Assembly (NCBI GenBank): GCA_002007465.1
Contig: LNAC01000009.1
Span: 3,035,825-3,099,824 of the forward strand
DNA: 64,000 nt
Reading direction: 5' to 3'
From: Ailurus styani
Taxonomy: Eukaryota > Chordata > Mammalia > Carnivora > Ailuridae
The notes below the pieces were generated by a model, which worked only from the letters and a program-made list of their open reading frames with translations, had not been told where the DNA came from and ran no database searches. A program made the translations under genes and the position numbers. Within the stretch, counting starts at the first letter, position 1. Every line of letters begins with the position of its first letter. Of this stretch, positions 43,891-54,517 are shown one piece after another.

Positions 43891-45278
43891 TGCCATCCCT
43901 GCCGGGGGAGGCTGGGCTGTTCAGGGGCTGGAGAGGGGCTGGTCTCAGGTCCGGGGACTCCGCTTCACGCCACGAGAGTACCTCAGGAGTCCCCGTGCTG
44001 GACCCAGGATAAAGTGGGGACTGAAACAGATGTGGCTCCAGCCTGGTACAGCTCACGGAGGGGGAGTCGGCGGAGCCATGGCGACGTGCCACACACCACA
44101 CCAGCCTCTGTGCCTCCCCTGTGCCAGCCCAGCTAGCATGCTCTCGTATTTTAGGGACCCTGGGACAGTCCCCTAAAAGCCCAAGTCCCTCGTCCATCTC
44201 TTGCACCCAGCAGCCCAACCTGGCGTGGCTCTGAGCAGTGAGAGCTGGGGGAACAGAGCAGGCCGGCTCTCTGCTCAGGCTGACTGATCTGGCGCAGCCC
44301 GGCCCGGTGTCCCCAGCAGTCCCAGCACAGCCCCCGCCCCGTGCAGCTGGGTCTCCTGTCCGCAGTGCCTAGTTTAAGCCTCGCGCCTTGGATGATGTTC
44401 ACTCCGGTTAGCAGAGACGTCTCCTGCTCACCTGCCCTGCCCTCACCTGTCCCGTCCTCCTCCTGTCCTCCAGGCCAGGCTGAGCCTCCCCTTAGGCTGT
44501 GGGTTCTGTCCTCTCCCCCTCCTGCAGCAGGAGCAGCCTGTCTCCGATGGTCCCCCCTCACGGGGACAGCCTCTGCCTCTCGCCAGGCTCCTCCTGGTGT
44601 TTCCTGAGCATGCCCCAGGCCCCGACGCAAAGGACCTGCCATCAACCCAGTCGTTCCCTCCGGGTCTTTCCCCCTCGCCCCTAATAGCCAAATTCCCAAA
44701 AGGATGTCCACACCCGCAGCCTGCAGCTCCTCACCTTCTCTGTGTTCAGCATCGCTCCTGGGAGCTGTACCCACTGGGGCCACCGGTGACCCCAAGTTGG
44801 CCTGTGACATCCCCCCAGGTGCACCTCAGAGCTCCTGGTGTCCGTGAGGATTCAGTCTCGTACTTTGTCTCCCACGCTCCACTTCCACCGTGAGACGGGG
44901 GGCTCCTCGGGACTTGGTCACAAGCCTTCTCCCCCCACACTTGTCCTTACCCAGGCTCGCCTCCTGAGCCCCAAAGTATTGCCCACGGGCCAGTTAACTG
45001 CCCTTGGACGTCATAGTGGCAGCTCAGATTCCTCCTGTCATGATCTCAATCCTCAGACTTCCCCTCCCCCCCCTTCCGTAACTGGCACCATCCTGTGGCC
45101 ATAACCCCAACCAGAAGCCTGGCACACATCACTGACCTTGGCTTCCTCCTCCTAGCCCCCATCCACACGACCCCAAATCCTGCCAATTCCCTTTTCTCCC
45201 CTCCCCCCACCAGTCACCTTCCTGATGCAAGGGCACCATCCTCTGCCCTAAGTCACCAAAAGATTGCTCTCCGCGCCC

Positions 45279-45315
45279 CCCCCCCCCCCCGGCCGCGCCC
45301 CCCCCCCCCCCCCCG
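45279..45315. repeat. Two long C homopolymers
   Basis: Two C runs of about 15 bases each, separated by ggccgcg. The length is likely to be unreliable in the assembly. Confidence 0.85.
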
Positions 45316-45678
45316 AGTCCGGCCCCTCCAATGTGACTACACCTGACAACCATGGCCTTTTAAAGGACATCGGAGAATCTCATACACATAAGAGAACCTG
45401 AATGCTTGTTCGCTTTTCCTCACTCCAGCCTTTCATTTCCTGGGATTCTCTGAGGCCCTTTGCACACCCTACTCACGCTGGATCTGCGTATACTTACGAA
45501 ACACTGGTTTGTGCCAGACACTGAGCCAAGAAAGGAGCCCAGCACGGTTCCTCCCCTCCTGGTGCTCCCTAGGATGGGGCAAAAGAGAATAAATAAATGA
45601 ATAAGATGATTTCTGACAGTGTTAAGTGTGATGAAGAAAATAAAACAAGGTGATGTGATCAAGAATGAGGGGGCACTG

Positions 45679-46080
45679 AGGTGCCTGGGTGGCTCAGTCA
45701 GTTAAGCATCTGCCTGTGGCTCAGGTCATGATCCCGGGGTCCTGGGATGGAGCCCTTCAGCAGGCTCCCTGCTCCGAGGGAAGCCTGTTTCTCCTTCTCT
45801 CTCTGTCCCTCCCCCCTGCTTGTGTGCTCTCTTGTTCTGTCAAATAAATAAAATCTTTTTTTAAAAGATTTTATTTATTTATTTGACAGAGAGAGAGAGA
45901 TCACAAGTAGGCAGAGAGGCAGGCAGAGAGAGAGAGGAGGAAGCAGGCTCCCTGCTGAGCAGAGAGCCCGATGTGGGCCTCGATCCCAGGACCCTGAGAT
46001 CATGACCTGAGCTGAAGGCAGAGGCTTTAAACCACTGAGCCACCCAGGGCCCAAATAAAGAAAATCTTTAAAAAAATAAA
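45679..46080 (+). repeat. CAN-SINE split by a nested SINE
   Basis: Body at 45679-45857 and the rest of its A-rich tail at 46053-46080. Outer duplication aagaatgaRgggRcact at 45661-45678 and 46081-46098. Confidence 0.9.
45858..46052 (-). repeat. CAN-SINE nested in the tail of another
   Basis: Reverse mustelid-like copy. Inner duplication aaataaaKaaaatctt (45842-45857 and 46053-46068), 15 of 16 bases equal. Confidence 0.93.
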
Positions 46081-46797
46081 AAGAATGAAGGGACACTTAG
46101 AGTGTGGCAAGGTGACAAGAAAGAATAGGTCAAAGGAAAGCCTAGGGGAGTGGATTTCAAGCAGTGGGAAGAGCACCTGCAAAAACCGCAAGTGTGAAAG
46201 AATTTTATGCCTAAGGACCCGCGGGGAGCCCCTTGTGGCTGTCTGGTGGGTGTAGGCAGAGTGGTTTGAGATGGGCCTGGGGCCCTAGCGAGGGGTATGG
46301 ATTTTGTTCCAGCGCCGAGGGAAGCCACTGGAGGCTTTAAGCATGAGAGTGACATCATCCGATTTATGCTTTTAAAAGATCACGCTGGCGGCTGGGTTCC
46401 TCCCTCTCACTCACCGCTGAATCCCCAGGACCTAGAGCTGCTCCTGTCCTTAGTGAGTGATCAAAATAGGCCTTGAATGAATGCGTGCCCCGGACTTCCT
46501 GTGTGACCTGGAGGTACTCACTTCTCTCTCTGGACCTTAGTTTCCTCGCCCGAGGGACAGTCGCTGGGAATTTCACGCCAGAGTGGGTGGGGGGATTTGG
46601 ATTTAGGTTTCCCGCTTCCCCAAGCGGCCCCGAGACCCGAGCCCCCAACTTGAGGAGACGAACTGGGGACGGGGGTCTTCCCTCCTGGGGACCCTAAGCG
46701 ACGCGCGGCGGCCCCACCCCGGCCTGGACCGCGGTCTGAAGGATGCTGCAGCCCCGGGGGCGGGGCCCGCAGGCGCTCGCCGGCGCCTCCCGCGCGG

Positions 46798-46832
46798 ATT
46801 GGGTGCAGCCGTGACCGGCACCGCGCTATTGG
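46798..46832 (-). promoter_or_regulatory. Paired inverted CCAAT boxes (NF-Y type)
   Basis: ATTGG at 46798-46802 and at 46828-46832, that is 30 bp start to start, 86-120 bp upstream of the PIP5KL1 ATG. This spacing of about three helical turns is typical of working NF-Y pairs. Confidence 0.6.
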
Positions 46833-46917
46833 TCGGTCCAGAAGCAGGGGCGGGGACCGGCTCCTGCAGCGCGGCGACCGGGACGCGGCCGGAGCCCGGG
46901 AAGCTGCTGCGGGGGCG

Positions 46918-46947
46918 ATGGCCGCACCGAGCCCGGGGCCCCACGAG
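46918..46947 (+). CDS. PIP5KL1: PIP5KL1 coding exon 1
   Basis: Encodes [10 protein letters not shown]. The ATG context is gcgATGG with G at +4, in a CpG island. Donor GAG|GTAGGT. Confidence 0.9.
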
Positions 46948-49900
46948 GTAGGTGCGGACCCAAGAGAGGACAGAAGAAGGAAGGGTTGGGGGACAGGACC
47001 CAGGCCTCCGCTCCGCGTGCAGCGCGGACACACCCCCATACCAGCCCTGGAGGGGTCCAGCACTGGGCGGGGACCAGGACACGCCCCACACGGGGCCGCA
47101 GGTATGGAGGGGGGAGTCTGGCGGGTGTCCCCAGACAACTTCCTCGGTTTTCTCACCGGGGAAAAAGCTCCTCCTTCGTAGGGCTGTTAGCAAGTCAAGC
47201 TCTCGGCCGGCCGGCGCTGGGCACATGGTGGGTGCCCACTACTAATGGGTCAGCTGCTGGGAGCTCAGCTTCGTGCTGACCCTCCGCTCGGCCGGGAGGA
47301 ACTCCGCATAGACGAGCGGAAGAGATGACCGGGTCCCTGGCGTCACAGCTCACACTATCAAGGGTTCCTGTGCCTGCCGCAAATATCGAACTGCCACGAA
47401 GGAGTTATTAGAGTTGTCATTTTACAGATGAGAAAAGGAGATGCAGAGAGGTTAGGTGACTTACCTAAGATCATACAGCTGGAGAGAGACAGGTTTGGCT
47501 GCGGAAAGTATTCTCTACCTACTGATAATAATTCTATTCTGGGTGCTGACTGCACGCCAGGCTCTGCATGGCCCAACAGAACTCCCAGTGAGGTGGGTAC
47601 CAGCACTATACCTGTTTCACAACAGAGGAAACTGAGGCAGAGAGCGATAATAGGGCTCACGAGTCCTGGAGGTGGGACTCAAACCCAGGTCTTTCCCTTC
47701 TGGGATGCTTCCATGTGCTCATTTCTCTTTGTGCCCCCTGCCTCCAGGTCCTGGCCCCCTCCCCAGAAGCTGGATGCCGGGCAGCCACCTCGACGTCTGG
47801 CCGCCGCGGCCTCCTCTGGCGTCTCCGAGACAAGCAGGCTCGCCTTGGCCTGTTTGAGATCGGCCCGGGGCATGAGCTGCACCAGCTGACATGCATGATG
47901 CAGGCAGGGCTATGGGCTGCCACCCAGGTCTCCATGGACCACCCGCCCACCGTGAGTGGCCCATCTGTGTCATGTGCCTCCTCGGTACCAAGGGCAAGAC
48001 CATGCGGGTGCCAGGTCCTGCTGATACTGCAGGGTTGGGGATCAGAGAGGGCTATACAAGGAGGAAATGAGGGGCTCGGTTCAGGGAGAGGGACATGCTG
48101 GGGTGGGGGCTGAGGCCAGGAAACCACAAAGCCCGGTGTGTACTGGGGATGTGAGGAACCCCCTGACCCAGGAGGTTGTTGTACGACTCTAGATGGGCCT
48201 CTGTTTCTTTGGGCCTCAGCGCCCCCATCTGTATAATGGGTGTGTGGGGGGGGAATTGTACTCCATGGTCTCTGATGCCCTCCTGGCTTTGCTAGAGTGT
48301 ATCTCTGAGAAAGGACCCCACCCCCACCCGCCAGCCTGGCCCATCCTCCCCGGAGCTCAGGCTGGGGCCAGGCTGGCTCAGCAGAAAGGGTCACCCAACT
48401 GCAATCTCAGCAGCTGGACAGGCCAGGGCAAGCATGCATGTTGTTTGTGTGTGTGCACACGTGTGCACAGTGTAACCACATCCTACTGGCCAAGTCCTGG
48501 TACAGGGACCTAGAAATCCAAGAAGAGTGTAGGAGTCTGGGCAGGGGGGAGGCGGGTGTCAGTCTTCTAGATCTCATCACCTGCTGACAATCTTCCATGG
48601 CTCCCCAGTACTCAGCGCGGCCTCAGGATCCTGCTGGCTCAAGTCCAAGAGCCAACTGTCCAGCTGTATTCACACTCCTTCCCTCCCTCAATTATTTCAA
48701 CCACTTGAGCTCTCCTGCCCTTCCGGTGACCATCAGTGCTGTTCCCCCTGCTATGAAAACCATGCTCCTCCTTTCCACCACCTTTCAGATTTCAGCTTAG
48801 AGCCCACCTCCCCCAGGAAGCCTTCTCTGATCCTGCCCTTCTCAAACTGAGTCAGGCAGGTCCCTTGGCTTTAAGGCCATCCCCTTTCACTGGGATGGCA
48901 TCTGGCTTCACTTGGCCAGCATGTGCTTCTGGGTCAATGGATGAAGCTCTGAGTTCTGGTCTCTGTTTGCTGAGCAATCACATTGAGGGAAGGGAGCAGG
49001 ACCCTTGGAGGTCCTGGAGCTGGCAGTGTGGGACTAAGACTTGACCTGAGCCCCTCCACCCCTTTCTGTAGGGACCGCCTACTGAGGAGGATTTCTCCGA
49101 GGTTCTGACCCAGGTTCATGAGGTAGGAAGCCCAAGACTGCTGCATGGGGAGGGACATGTATTGGTCTTCCATCTCTGTTGTCCTCAGTTTCCCCATCGG
49201 TGCAGTGGGAGTGCTGGCTTGCCTTGGGGCTTTGCAGGAAGAGTGTGGTTACCCTGACCCTCCCACGCTAGGGCCTACTGCACACACCTGGGGCCCTGTG
49301 GACAGTGCTGGGGCTGCTTTTTCTCCCCTGCAGGGCTTCGAGCTGGGCACCCTGGCTGGCCCCGCCTTCGCCTGGCTGCGCCACTCCCTAGGCCTGGCAG
49401 AGGAGGACTATCAGGCGGCGCTAGGCCCAGGTGGCCCCTACCTGCAGTTCCTCAGCACCTCCAAGAGCAAGGCCAGCTTCTTCCTGTCGTGAGCTGGCAG
49501 CAGGGGTGGGGAAGGGGCGGGAGTGGTGTCCCTGGGTGGAGGGGAGGGGGGTGGGTGGGAAAGAAACGGAATGGCCAGGTCAGAGAGGGTCAGGGCCAGA
49601 TAGAGGTCAGGTGGAGGAGAGTGAGGGCCGGAGGTGACCGGGGCGGGGTGGGGGGCGGCGGGAAGGCCTCGNNNNNNNNNNNNNNNNNNNNNNNNNNNNN
49701 NNNNNNNNNNNNNNNNNNNNNNNNNNNNNNNNNNNNNNNNNNNNNNNNNNNNNNNNNNNNNNNNNNNNNNNNNNNNNNNNNNNNNNNNNNNNNNNNNNNN
49801 NNNNNGACAGATCCGCACTTGGGCAGAGGGCCGATGGGGGCCTGACCAGCGACCCCTCCCTCCCCCCCCCAGCCACGACCAACGCTTCTTCCTGAAGACC

Positions 49901-52136
49901 CAGCGGCGTCGGGAGGTGCGGGCGCTGCTCGCCCACCTGCCCCGCTACGTGCAGCATCTGCAGCGGCATCCGCACTCGCTCCTCGCGCGGTTGCTGGGTA
50001 CGACCGGCCGGCGACCACGGACCGCGGGGGGGAGGAAGTGGGGGAGGAGAGTGAAGAAGATCGAGAGCGAGCGGAGGAGGGGGCCAGGGAGTGGGGCGGC
50101 TCCCCGGATGGGGGGCGTAGGGCCCCTGAGCCCGGCCCGGGCGGGCGGCTGGGGCAGCGGGCCGCGTCCCCTGGGGGGCGTGTCCTAGATGTGGGTGGAG
50201 AGGAAAGGCGGGCTCGGGGGCGGGGCTTCCCGAAGGGGGCGGGGTCGGGTCGTCCAGTCCCGCGGCGGGAGGGCATGGGTGTGGGGTCACGCCTGAGGAC
50301 CGCGCCTCTCTGGGGCTGCCTGGACCCGGGGCCAGTCGGGACGTCCACCCAAGCTAGGGCAGAGGTCCGGGAGCGCGGCCTGGAGGGGCGGGCTCGGGAG
50401 GCGGGGGACCTCGAGGAGGAGGCGTGGCCTGGAGCTGGGCCCCGGGCCGGATGGACCCGCGGCTGTCGAGTTGGGGGCCCCTCACCTGGCGCCCTCTCCC
50501 CTTCCAGGAGTGCACAGTCTGCGGGTGGCTCGGGGAAAGAAGGTGGGTGAGGCCGAGGCGAGGGGGCCGGGCCAGAGGGGGCGGCTGGAGGGTGAGATCC
50601 TGTCCTCCCTCACTCCCTACCCCCGTGCCCAGGAATTCTTCATCATCATGCTGAGCGTCTTCTACCCTGCCGGCCGCATCTCCGAGAGGCGAGTCCCCTC
50701 ACAGGGCCCCGGCCCCACGCGGGATGTGCCACCTGAAGCACCCATTCGCACGAGACAGACGTGACACTGGGGCCCAGGGAGGAGGTGGGAGGGACACCCC
50801 CGAGATCTCCCAGCGGATGGGAGACAGGGATAGGCACCACCAGCGTCCCGTGAGCACTCAGGGTATCTTGGGCGCTGTGTCCAGTCTTTGCATTCATTGC
50901 CTTCCTCGTTCCCAGAACAACCGTTAGGGTAGGTGTGGTTGTCATCCCTGTCGTACGGATGAGAAGCTGAGGAGGGGGAGGGCCACACCGCTACTATGTG
51001 AGGAGCAGAGATTCAACCCCAGCCTCTTATTGCACTTGGCCCTCTCTGCTTCCGAACCGTGACCCTGCCTGCGAGCTCCCCAGGAGTGCTCCCCGCAGTG
51101 CGGAGGACTTCCCACAAGCCCTTCTGGTGCTGCAGCCTGGGCTTGGACCCCTGCGTCAGGGACACTTCCAGGGATGACAAGGCAGGCACAGGCGGGGATG
51201 AAGCCTGGACTGGGTTTCCAAAGGGCCGAGTTTGAATCCCAGCTCTGCCCTTTACTTACTGTGTGTTCTTGGGCGAGAAGCTCAGAGAAGCTCTCTGAGC
51301 ATTTTCTTCATCTCTGACATGGGGACAAGAATGGAATGACTTGTGATGAGGGTTCAAACATCCACCCAGTGGAAGCTCTTGTTTCTTGGTTCCCTGTGTG
51401 TGTCAGTCTATATAACGCTGAATTCTGTCGCCCCCTTTCTGCCTTCCCCCACTCACAGGTATGATATAAAGGGCTGTGAGGTGAGCCGATGGGTGGATCC
51501 AGCCCCTGAAGGTAGCACCCTTGTCCTGGTGCTGAAGGACCTCAACTTTCAAGGCAAGACCATCGACCTGGGTGAGCCATGGAGGCAGTCCGTGCCTGCT
51601 CTTCCTCCATTCAGGGTGAAGTGAGAGGGTGTCCCTGGCCCTGCCCTCTGCCTGGGTCATTTAGAACCGGGATTCAAGAGTCAGGCGGAGCAGGGTTCAA
51701 ATCCTGGCTCCACGCCTTACAAGCTAGGCGACCAGGGCAAATCACGGAGGGGTTTCCTCATCTGTGAAATGGGACGGTTAATGACACCTGCCCTCTTGGG
51801 GCAGAGATGTGTGGAGCCCTCAGCACCTTGCCTGACTCACGAGGAGCACTCAGGTGGGGGCACTGATGCTCCGACAGGGCCCCAGCGGAGTTGGCTCCTC
51901 CACCAGATGGAACTGGACACCGCCTTCCTCCGGGAGCTCAACGTGCTCGATTACAGCCTCCTGATGGCCTTCCAGCGTCTCCACGAGGATGAGAGGGGCT
52001 CAGGCAGCAGCCTTATCTTCCGCACGGTCAGGTGGGCGCCCCCCTCAGGGGCGAGGGGAAGAATGAGTTGAGGAGAGCAGGAGAGAGATTGGTGATGAGG
52101 CGGGGGACACACAGACAAAGGCTTAGAGACTGGAAG

Positions 52137-52168
<32 letters not shown>

Positions 52169-54517
52169 GACGGTGGAGGGCTGGAGAAGCCGGGTTGGCA
52201 GGGTTGGTGGGCATGTGTGGACCGCACAGGACCGAGCAGGGGAGATCCAGCTGGACGAGGGCGTCACTGCTGCTATAAAGAAACTGCCCATTTTCCTGAA
52301 GGGGATGTTGAGTCACTGAAGGTTTCACGGCAGTTTTCAGACCTATTTAATTTCTACTTTAGAAAGACCCCTTGCCCTTTATTAACAAAATACAAGGTTT
52401 TATTTATTTATTTGAGAGAGAAGGTGCACAAGCAGGGGGAGGGGCCGAGGGAGAGGGAGAAACAGACTCCCTGCTGAGCATGGAGCCAGATGTGGGGCTC
52501 TATCCCAGAATCCTGAGATCATGACCTGAACTGAACTCAGAATGACTTCTGAGGATTCACGTTAGTACTTGGTTAGTTACTTGGGTTTCATTCCTCCAAG
52601 GCTGAACAGAATAAAGTAGGGGTTAAGGAAGGCACATTAAGGAAAGAAGTCCAACCATCTGGTGACACCCTCTCCACCAGCCCCCCAATCCACCCTTTGG
52701 AGATGGGTGAAGCTTGGGCAGAATCCAGGTTTTTGGCTCTTCACATGTTGGCTGGACACATCCTGACCAGAGGATGGACTTCCTCCGAGGGGCACAGACG
52801 CGCCTCCTCCCCGCTGCCCCCCAAAGTCTGCCTTATCCAAGCTAGGTCAGCTTCCCCCTTGCCCCCTCTATCCCCAGCTGATGCTTAGATTACGGTTGTC
52901 GGTTGTCATTCAGCCAGTAAACCCTAGTTTGCTTATAATGGCCGTTGTCATACTGAAATATGCTGGCTGGTAAATGGCCACTGCCCCAGCCTCATCCCTA
53001 CCAGTTCCCAGCCCCTCTTTCAGGACAAGCCTTCCCCTCCCCCACTCCACCCCCAACGCCTGGCCCGCAAATCATATGTACCAGTGTTTTGCCCAGGCAC
53101 CCAGACCACTGGGTTCTGATTGGTCGATGCCTGGACAGGGCTTGTCTGTCATTGGCTTATTTCTCTCAGCAACACTTCCCCCAACTCCCCTCCACCTCCC
53201 GAAGGACAAAATTAGGGAATTGAACCTGCTTCTGGTTAGGACTGGTGCCCAGCCAAAGGCGTCTTCCAATTTGGAATACATTTAGAAGGCAAATCGCTCC
53301 CCACCCCACTCCACCCCAAATTATCTATAAACTGGGGTTGGACTTTGTTCACACGGTTTCATGTCTGCCGCCCTGAAACCTCCAGGATTCGACAACCCCA
53401 AACAGAAGTTTAGGAAACACCCCAACACCAGACTTAGCCAAAGTCATGTGGCAGGTAAGCGAGGAGCCTATGTCTTGTGACCCAAATGTCCCAGAGCAGC
53501 AACACCCAATAGAAATGCAATGCGAGGGGGTCCTGGGGGGCTCCATCGGTTAAGCGGCTGCCTTCGGCTGGGGTCATGATCAGGGAGTCCTGGGATGGAG
53601 CCTTGCCGGGCTGGGGGTGGGGGGGTGCTCCCTGCTCAGGGGGGAGTCTGCTTCTCCCTCTCCCTCCTTGCATTTTCTCTCTCAAATAAATACATTTTAA
53701 AAAGAAAGAAATGTAATGTGAGTCACACACGTGGTTTTAAATTTTCTTTAGAAATTTAGCCTCTTTAGGAAAGTAAACAGAAACAGATAAAGATAATTTA
53801 AAAAATATATTCGTTACTCAATACACCCCCAATTTTTATCATTTCGTTATCTAATCAATATAAACCTTTATGAGGTATTTTACACTCTTTCTCTCATCCT
53901 GTCTTGGGAATTCAGCATGTATTCACACTTGCACTTGGGACTGTTCGGCATGTATTTCACACTTAGAGTTGGGACACATTTCAGTTGGGCCTGGCCACAC
54001 TTAAATGCTCCGTGGCCACATGCGGCTAGCGGCTACGTAGTGGACAGCTCTGGCCCCTCATCTACTCTACTCTCAGCCTCCCGGTTTATCTGGCGTCACA
54101 GGCCTGGCACACAGGAGTTGTGGGAATGAGCGGAGGAAGAGCGGGGTCAGCGTAGAATGTTCCCCGGGCGCCCCGTGTTCAGCTTGCGGGAATCGCTGGG
54201 CTGGGGCCCCCTGGAGGAAGCAGTGCCTCACCCTGCTGTCGGCCGCCAGGTCTGTGCGAGGGGTGCAGAGCCCGGAGGAGCCGGGATCCCAGAACCGCCG
54301 GCTGCTGCCGGACTCCCCCAACGCCTTACACATCCTGGACGGGCCGGAGCAACGCTATTTCCTGGGCCTCGTGGATCTCGCCACGGTCTACGGGCTCCGC
54401 AAGCGGCTGGAGCACCTATGGAAGACGCTGCGCTACCCGGGCCGAACCTTCTCCACCGTCAGCCCCGCTCGCTACGCCCGTCGCCTCTGCCAGTGGGTGG
54501 AGGCACACACCGAGTGA
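46918..54517 (+). CDS. PIP5KL1: PIP5KL1, phosphatidylinositol-4-phosphate 5-kinase-like 1 (10 exons)
   Basis: Join: 46918-46947, 47748-47951, 49072-49122, 49334-49488, 49873-49997, 50508-50542, 50633-50688, 51459-51571, 51878-52031, 54250-54517. This gives 396 residues plus stop (human about 394 from memory). The PIPK catalytic fold covers about residues 60-390. Visible landmarks are HDQRFFLKT with the candidate ATP lysine K155, YDIKGC (220-225, DLKG-like), KDLNF (245-249), LDYSLL (280-285, MDYSLL-like) and VD at 349-350 (IID-like). The glycine loop position reads SKSKAS, without glycine. The literature describes the protein (PIPKH) as lacking intrinsic kinase activity and scaffolding type I PIP5Ks. 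The exon 7-8 intron uses a GC donor. An N gap lies in intron 4 only, so coding sequence is complete. Confidence 0.96.
47400..47700 (-). repeat. Two MIR copies in PIP5KL1 intron 1, reverse
   Basis: cattttacagatgagaaaagg with gaggttaggtgacttacc (47419-47470), and gaggaaactgaggcagagag (47625-47645). Confidence 0.7.
47748..47951 (+). CDS. PIP5KL1: PIP5KL1 coding exon 2
   Basis: Acceptor cctccag, donor ACC|GTGAGT. Encodes residues 11-78 ([15 protein letters not shown] ... [10 protein letters not shown]), including the start of the PIPK fold. Confidence 0.95.
48580..48850 (-). repeat. L2 fragment, reverse
   Basis: caatcttccatggctccccag to caggaagccttctctgatcc. Lies in PIP5KL1 intron 2. Confidence 0.65.
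49072..49122 (+). CDS. PIP5KL1: PIP5KL1 coding exon 3
   Basis: Acceptor ttctgtag, donor GAG|GTAGGA. Encodes [17 protein letters not shown] (residues 79-95). Confidence 0.94.
49334..49488 (+). CDS. PIP5KL1: PIP5KL1 coding exon 4
   Basis: Acceptor cccctgcag, donor CTGTC|GTGAGC. Encodes residues 96-146 ([16 protein letters not shown] ... [11 protein letters not shown]). It carries the degenerate nucleotide-loop segment. Confidence 0.95.
49672..49805. other. Assembly gap (134 N)
   Basis: Run of N wholly inside PIP5KL1 intron 4 (49489-49872), flanked by G-rich DNA. Coding sequence is unaffected. Confidence 1.
49873..49997 (+). CDS. PIP5KL1: PIP5KL1 coding exon 5
   Basis: Acceptor cccccccag, donor CTGG|GTACGA. 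Encodes residues 147-188 ([16 protein letters not shown] ... [10 protein letters not shown]), with the conserved kinase-type lysine in FFLKT. Confidence 0.95.
50508..50542 (+). CDS. PIP5KL1: PIP5KL1 coding exon 6 (35 nt)
   Basis: Completes Gly189 and encodes [11 protein letters not shown] (190-200). Acceptor ccttccag, donor AAG|GTGGGT. Confidence 0.93.
50633..50688 (+). CDS. PIP5KL1: PIP5KL1 coding exon 7
   Basis: Acceptor gtgcccag. Encodes [18 protein letters not shown] (201-218) and two bases of Arg219. The only donor that keeps the frame is GAGAG|GCGAGT, a GC donor. Confidence 0.92.
51459..51571 (+). CDS. PIP5KL1: PIP5KL1 coding exon 8
   Basis: Acceptor actcacag, donor CTGG|GTGAGC. Encodes residues 219-256 ([18 protein letters not shown] ... 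FQGKTIDL), with the DLKG-like and KDLNF motifs. Confidence 0.95.
51670..51860 (+). repeat. MIR copy in PIP5KL1 intron 8
   Basis: gggttcaaatcctggctcc, ttcctcatctgtgaaatggg, then gaggagcactcaggtg. Confidence 0.7.
51878..52031 (+). CDS. PIP5KL1: PIP5KL1 coding exon 9
   Basis: Acceptor tccgacag, donor GTCAG|GTGGGC. Encodes residues 257-307 ([16 protein letters not shown] ... [11 protein letters not shown]), including LDYSLL, where the Asp of the catalytic MDYSLL motif is kept. Confidence 0.95.
52142..52168. repeat. (GT)n microsatellite
   Basis: Thirteen uninterrupted GT units in PIP5KL1 intron 9. Confidence 0.95.
52394..52541 (-). repeat. CAN-SINE, reverse, older
   Basis: aaggttttatttatttatttgag to gagatcatgacctgaactg. 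The tRNA-like head is lost. Lies in PIP5KL1 intron 9. Confidence 0.85.
53492..54052. mobile_element. Non-autonomous hAT-like DNA transposon fossil
   Basis: Terminal sequences cagagcag...ccaatagaaat and ...ggctagcggctacgtagtggacagctctg form imperfect inverted repeats around AT-rich DNA. It resembles MER1-group elements; I do not assign the exact family. Split by the SINE at 53523. Confidence 0.65.
53523..53706 (+). repeat. CAN-SINE inserted in a DNA transposon fossil
   Basis: Diverged head tcctggggggctccatcgg to caaataaatacattttaaa. Target duplication agaaatgYaatg at 53511-53522 and 53707-53718. Confidence 0.9.
54250..54517 (+). CDS. PIP5KL1: PIP5KL1 coding exon 10 with stop
   Basis: Acceptor ggccgccag. 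Encodes residues 308-396 ([15 protein letters not shown] ... [14 protein letters not shown]), including [11 protein letters not shown] with the metal-binding Asp position. TGA at 54515-54517. It lies in a CpG-rich block. Confidence 0.96.

Larger units (their letters stand above)
45480..46400 (+). repeat. L2 fragment split by two SINEs
   Basis: ggtttgtgccagacactgag, agagaataaataaatgaata and the later ttgttccagcgccgagggaag fit the L2 3' region on both sides of the SINE pair. Confidence 0.65.
43900..46640. other. DPM2-PIP5KL1 spacer
   Basis: Unique GC-rich DNA to about 45250, a C-homopolymer tract at 45280-45315, then an L2 (45480-46400) split by two SINEs, then a MIR at 46440-46560. No gene recognised. 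Confidence 0.6.
46650..47130 (+). promoter_or_regulatory. PIP5KL1: PIP5KL1 CpG-island promoter
   Basis: CpG-dense block around exon 1 with GC boxes (ggggcggggcc at about 46756, ggggcgggg at about 46848) and two inverted CCAAT boxes. Confidence 0.8.

Noticed and set aside
49434..50348. Reverse open frames spanning the second N gap
   Set aside because: Made of N plus antisense of PIP5KL1 intron 4 and exon 5.
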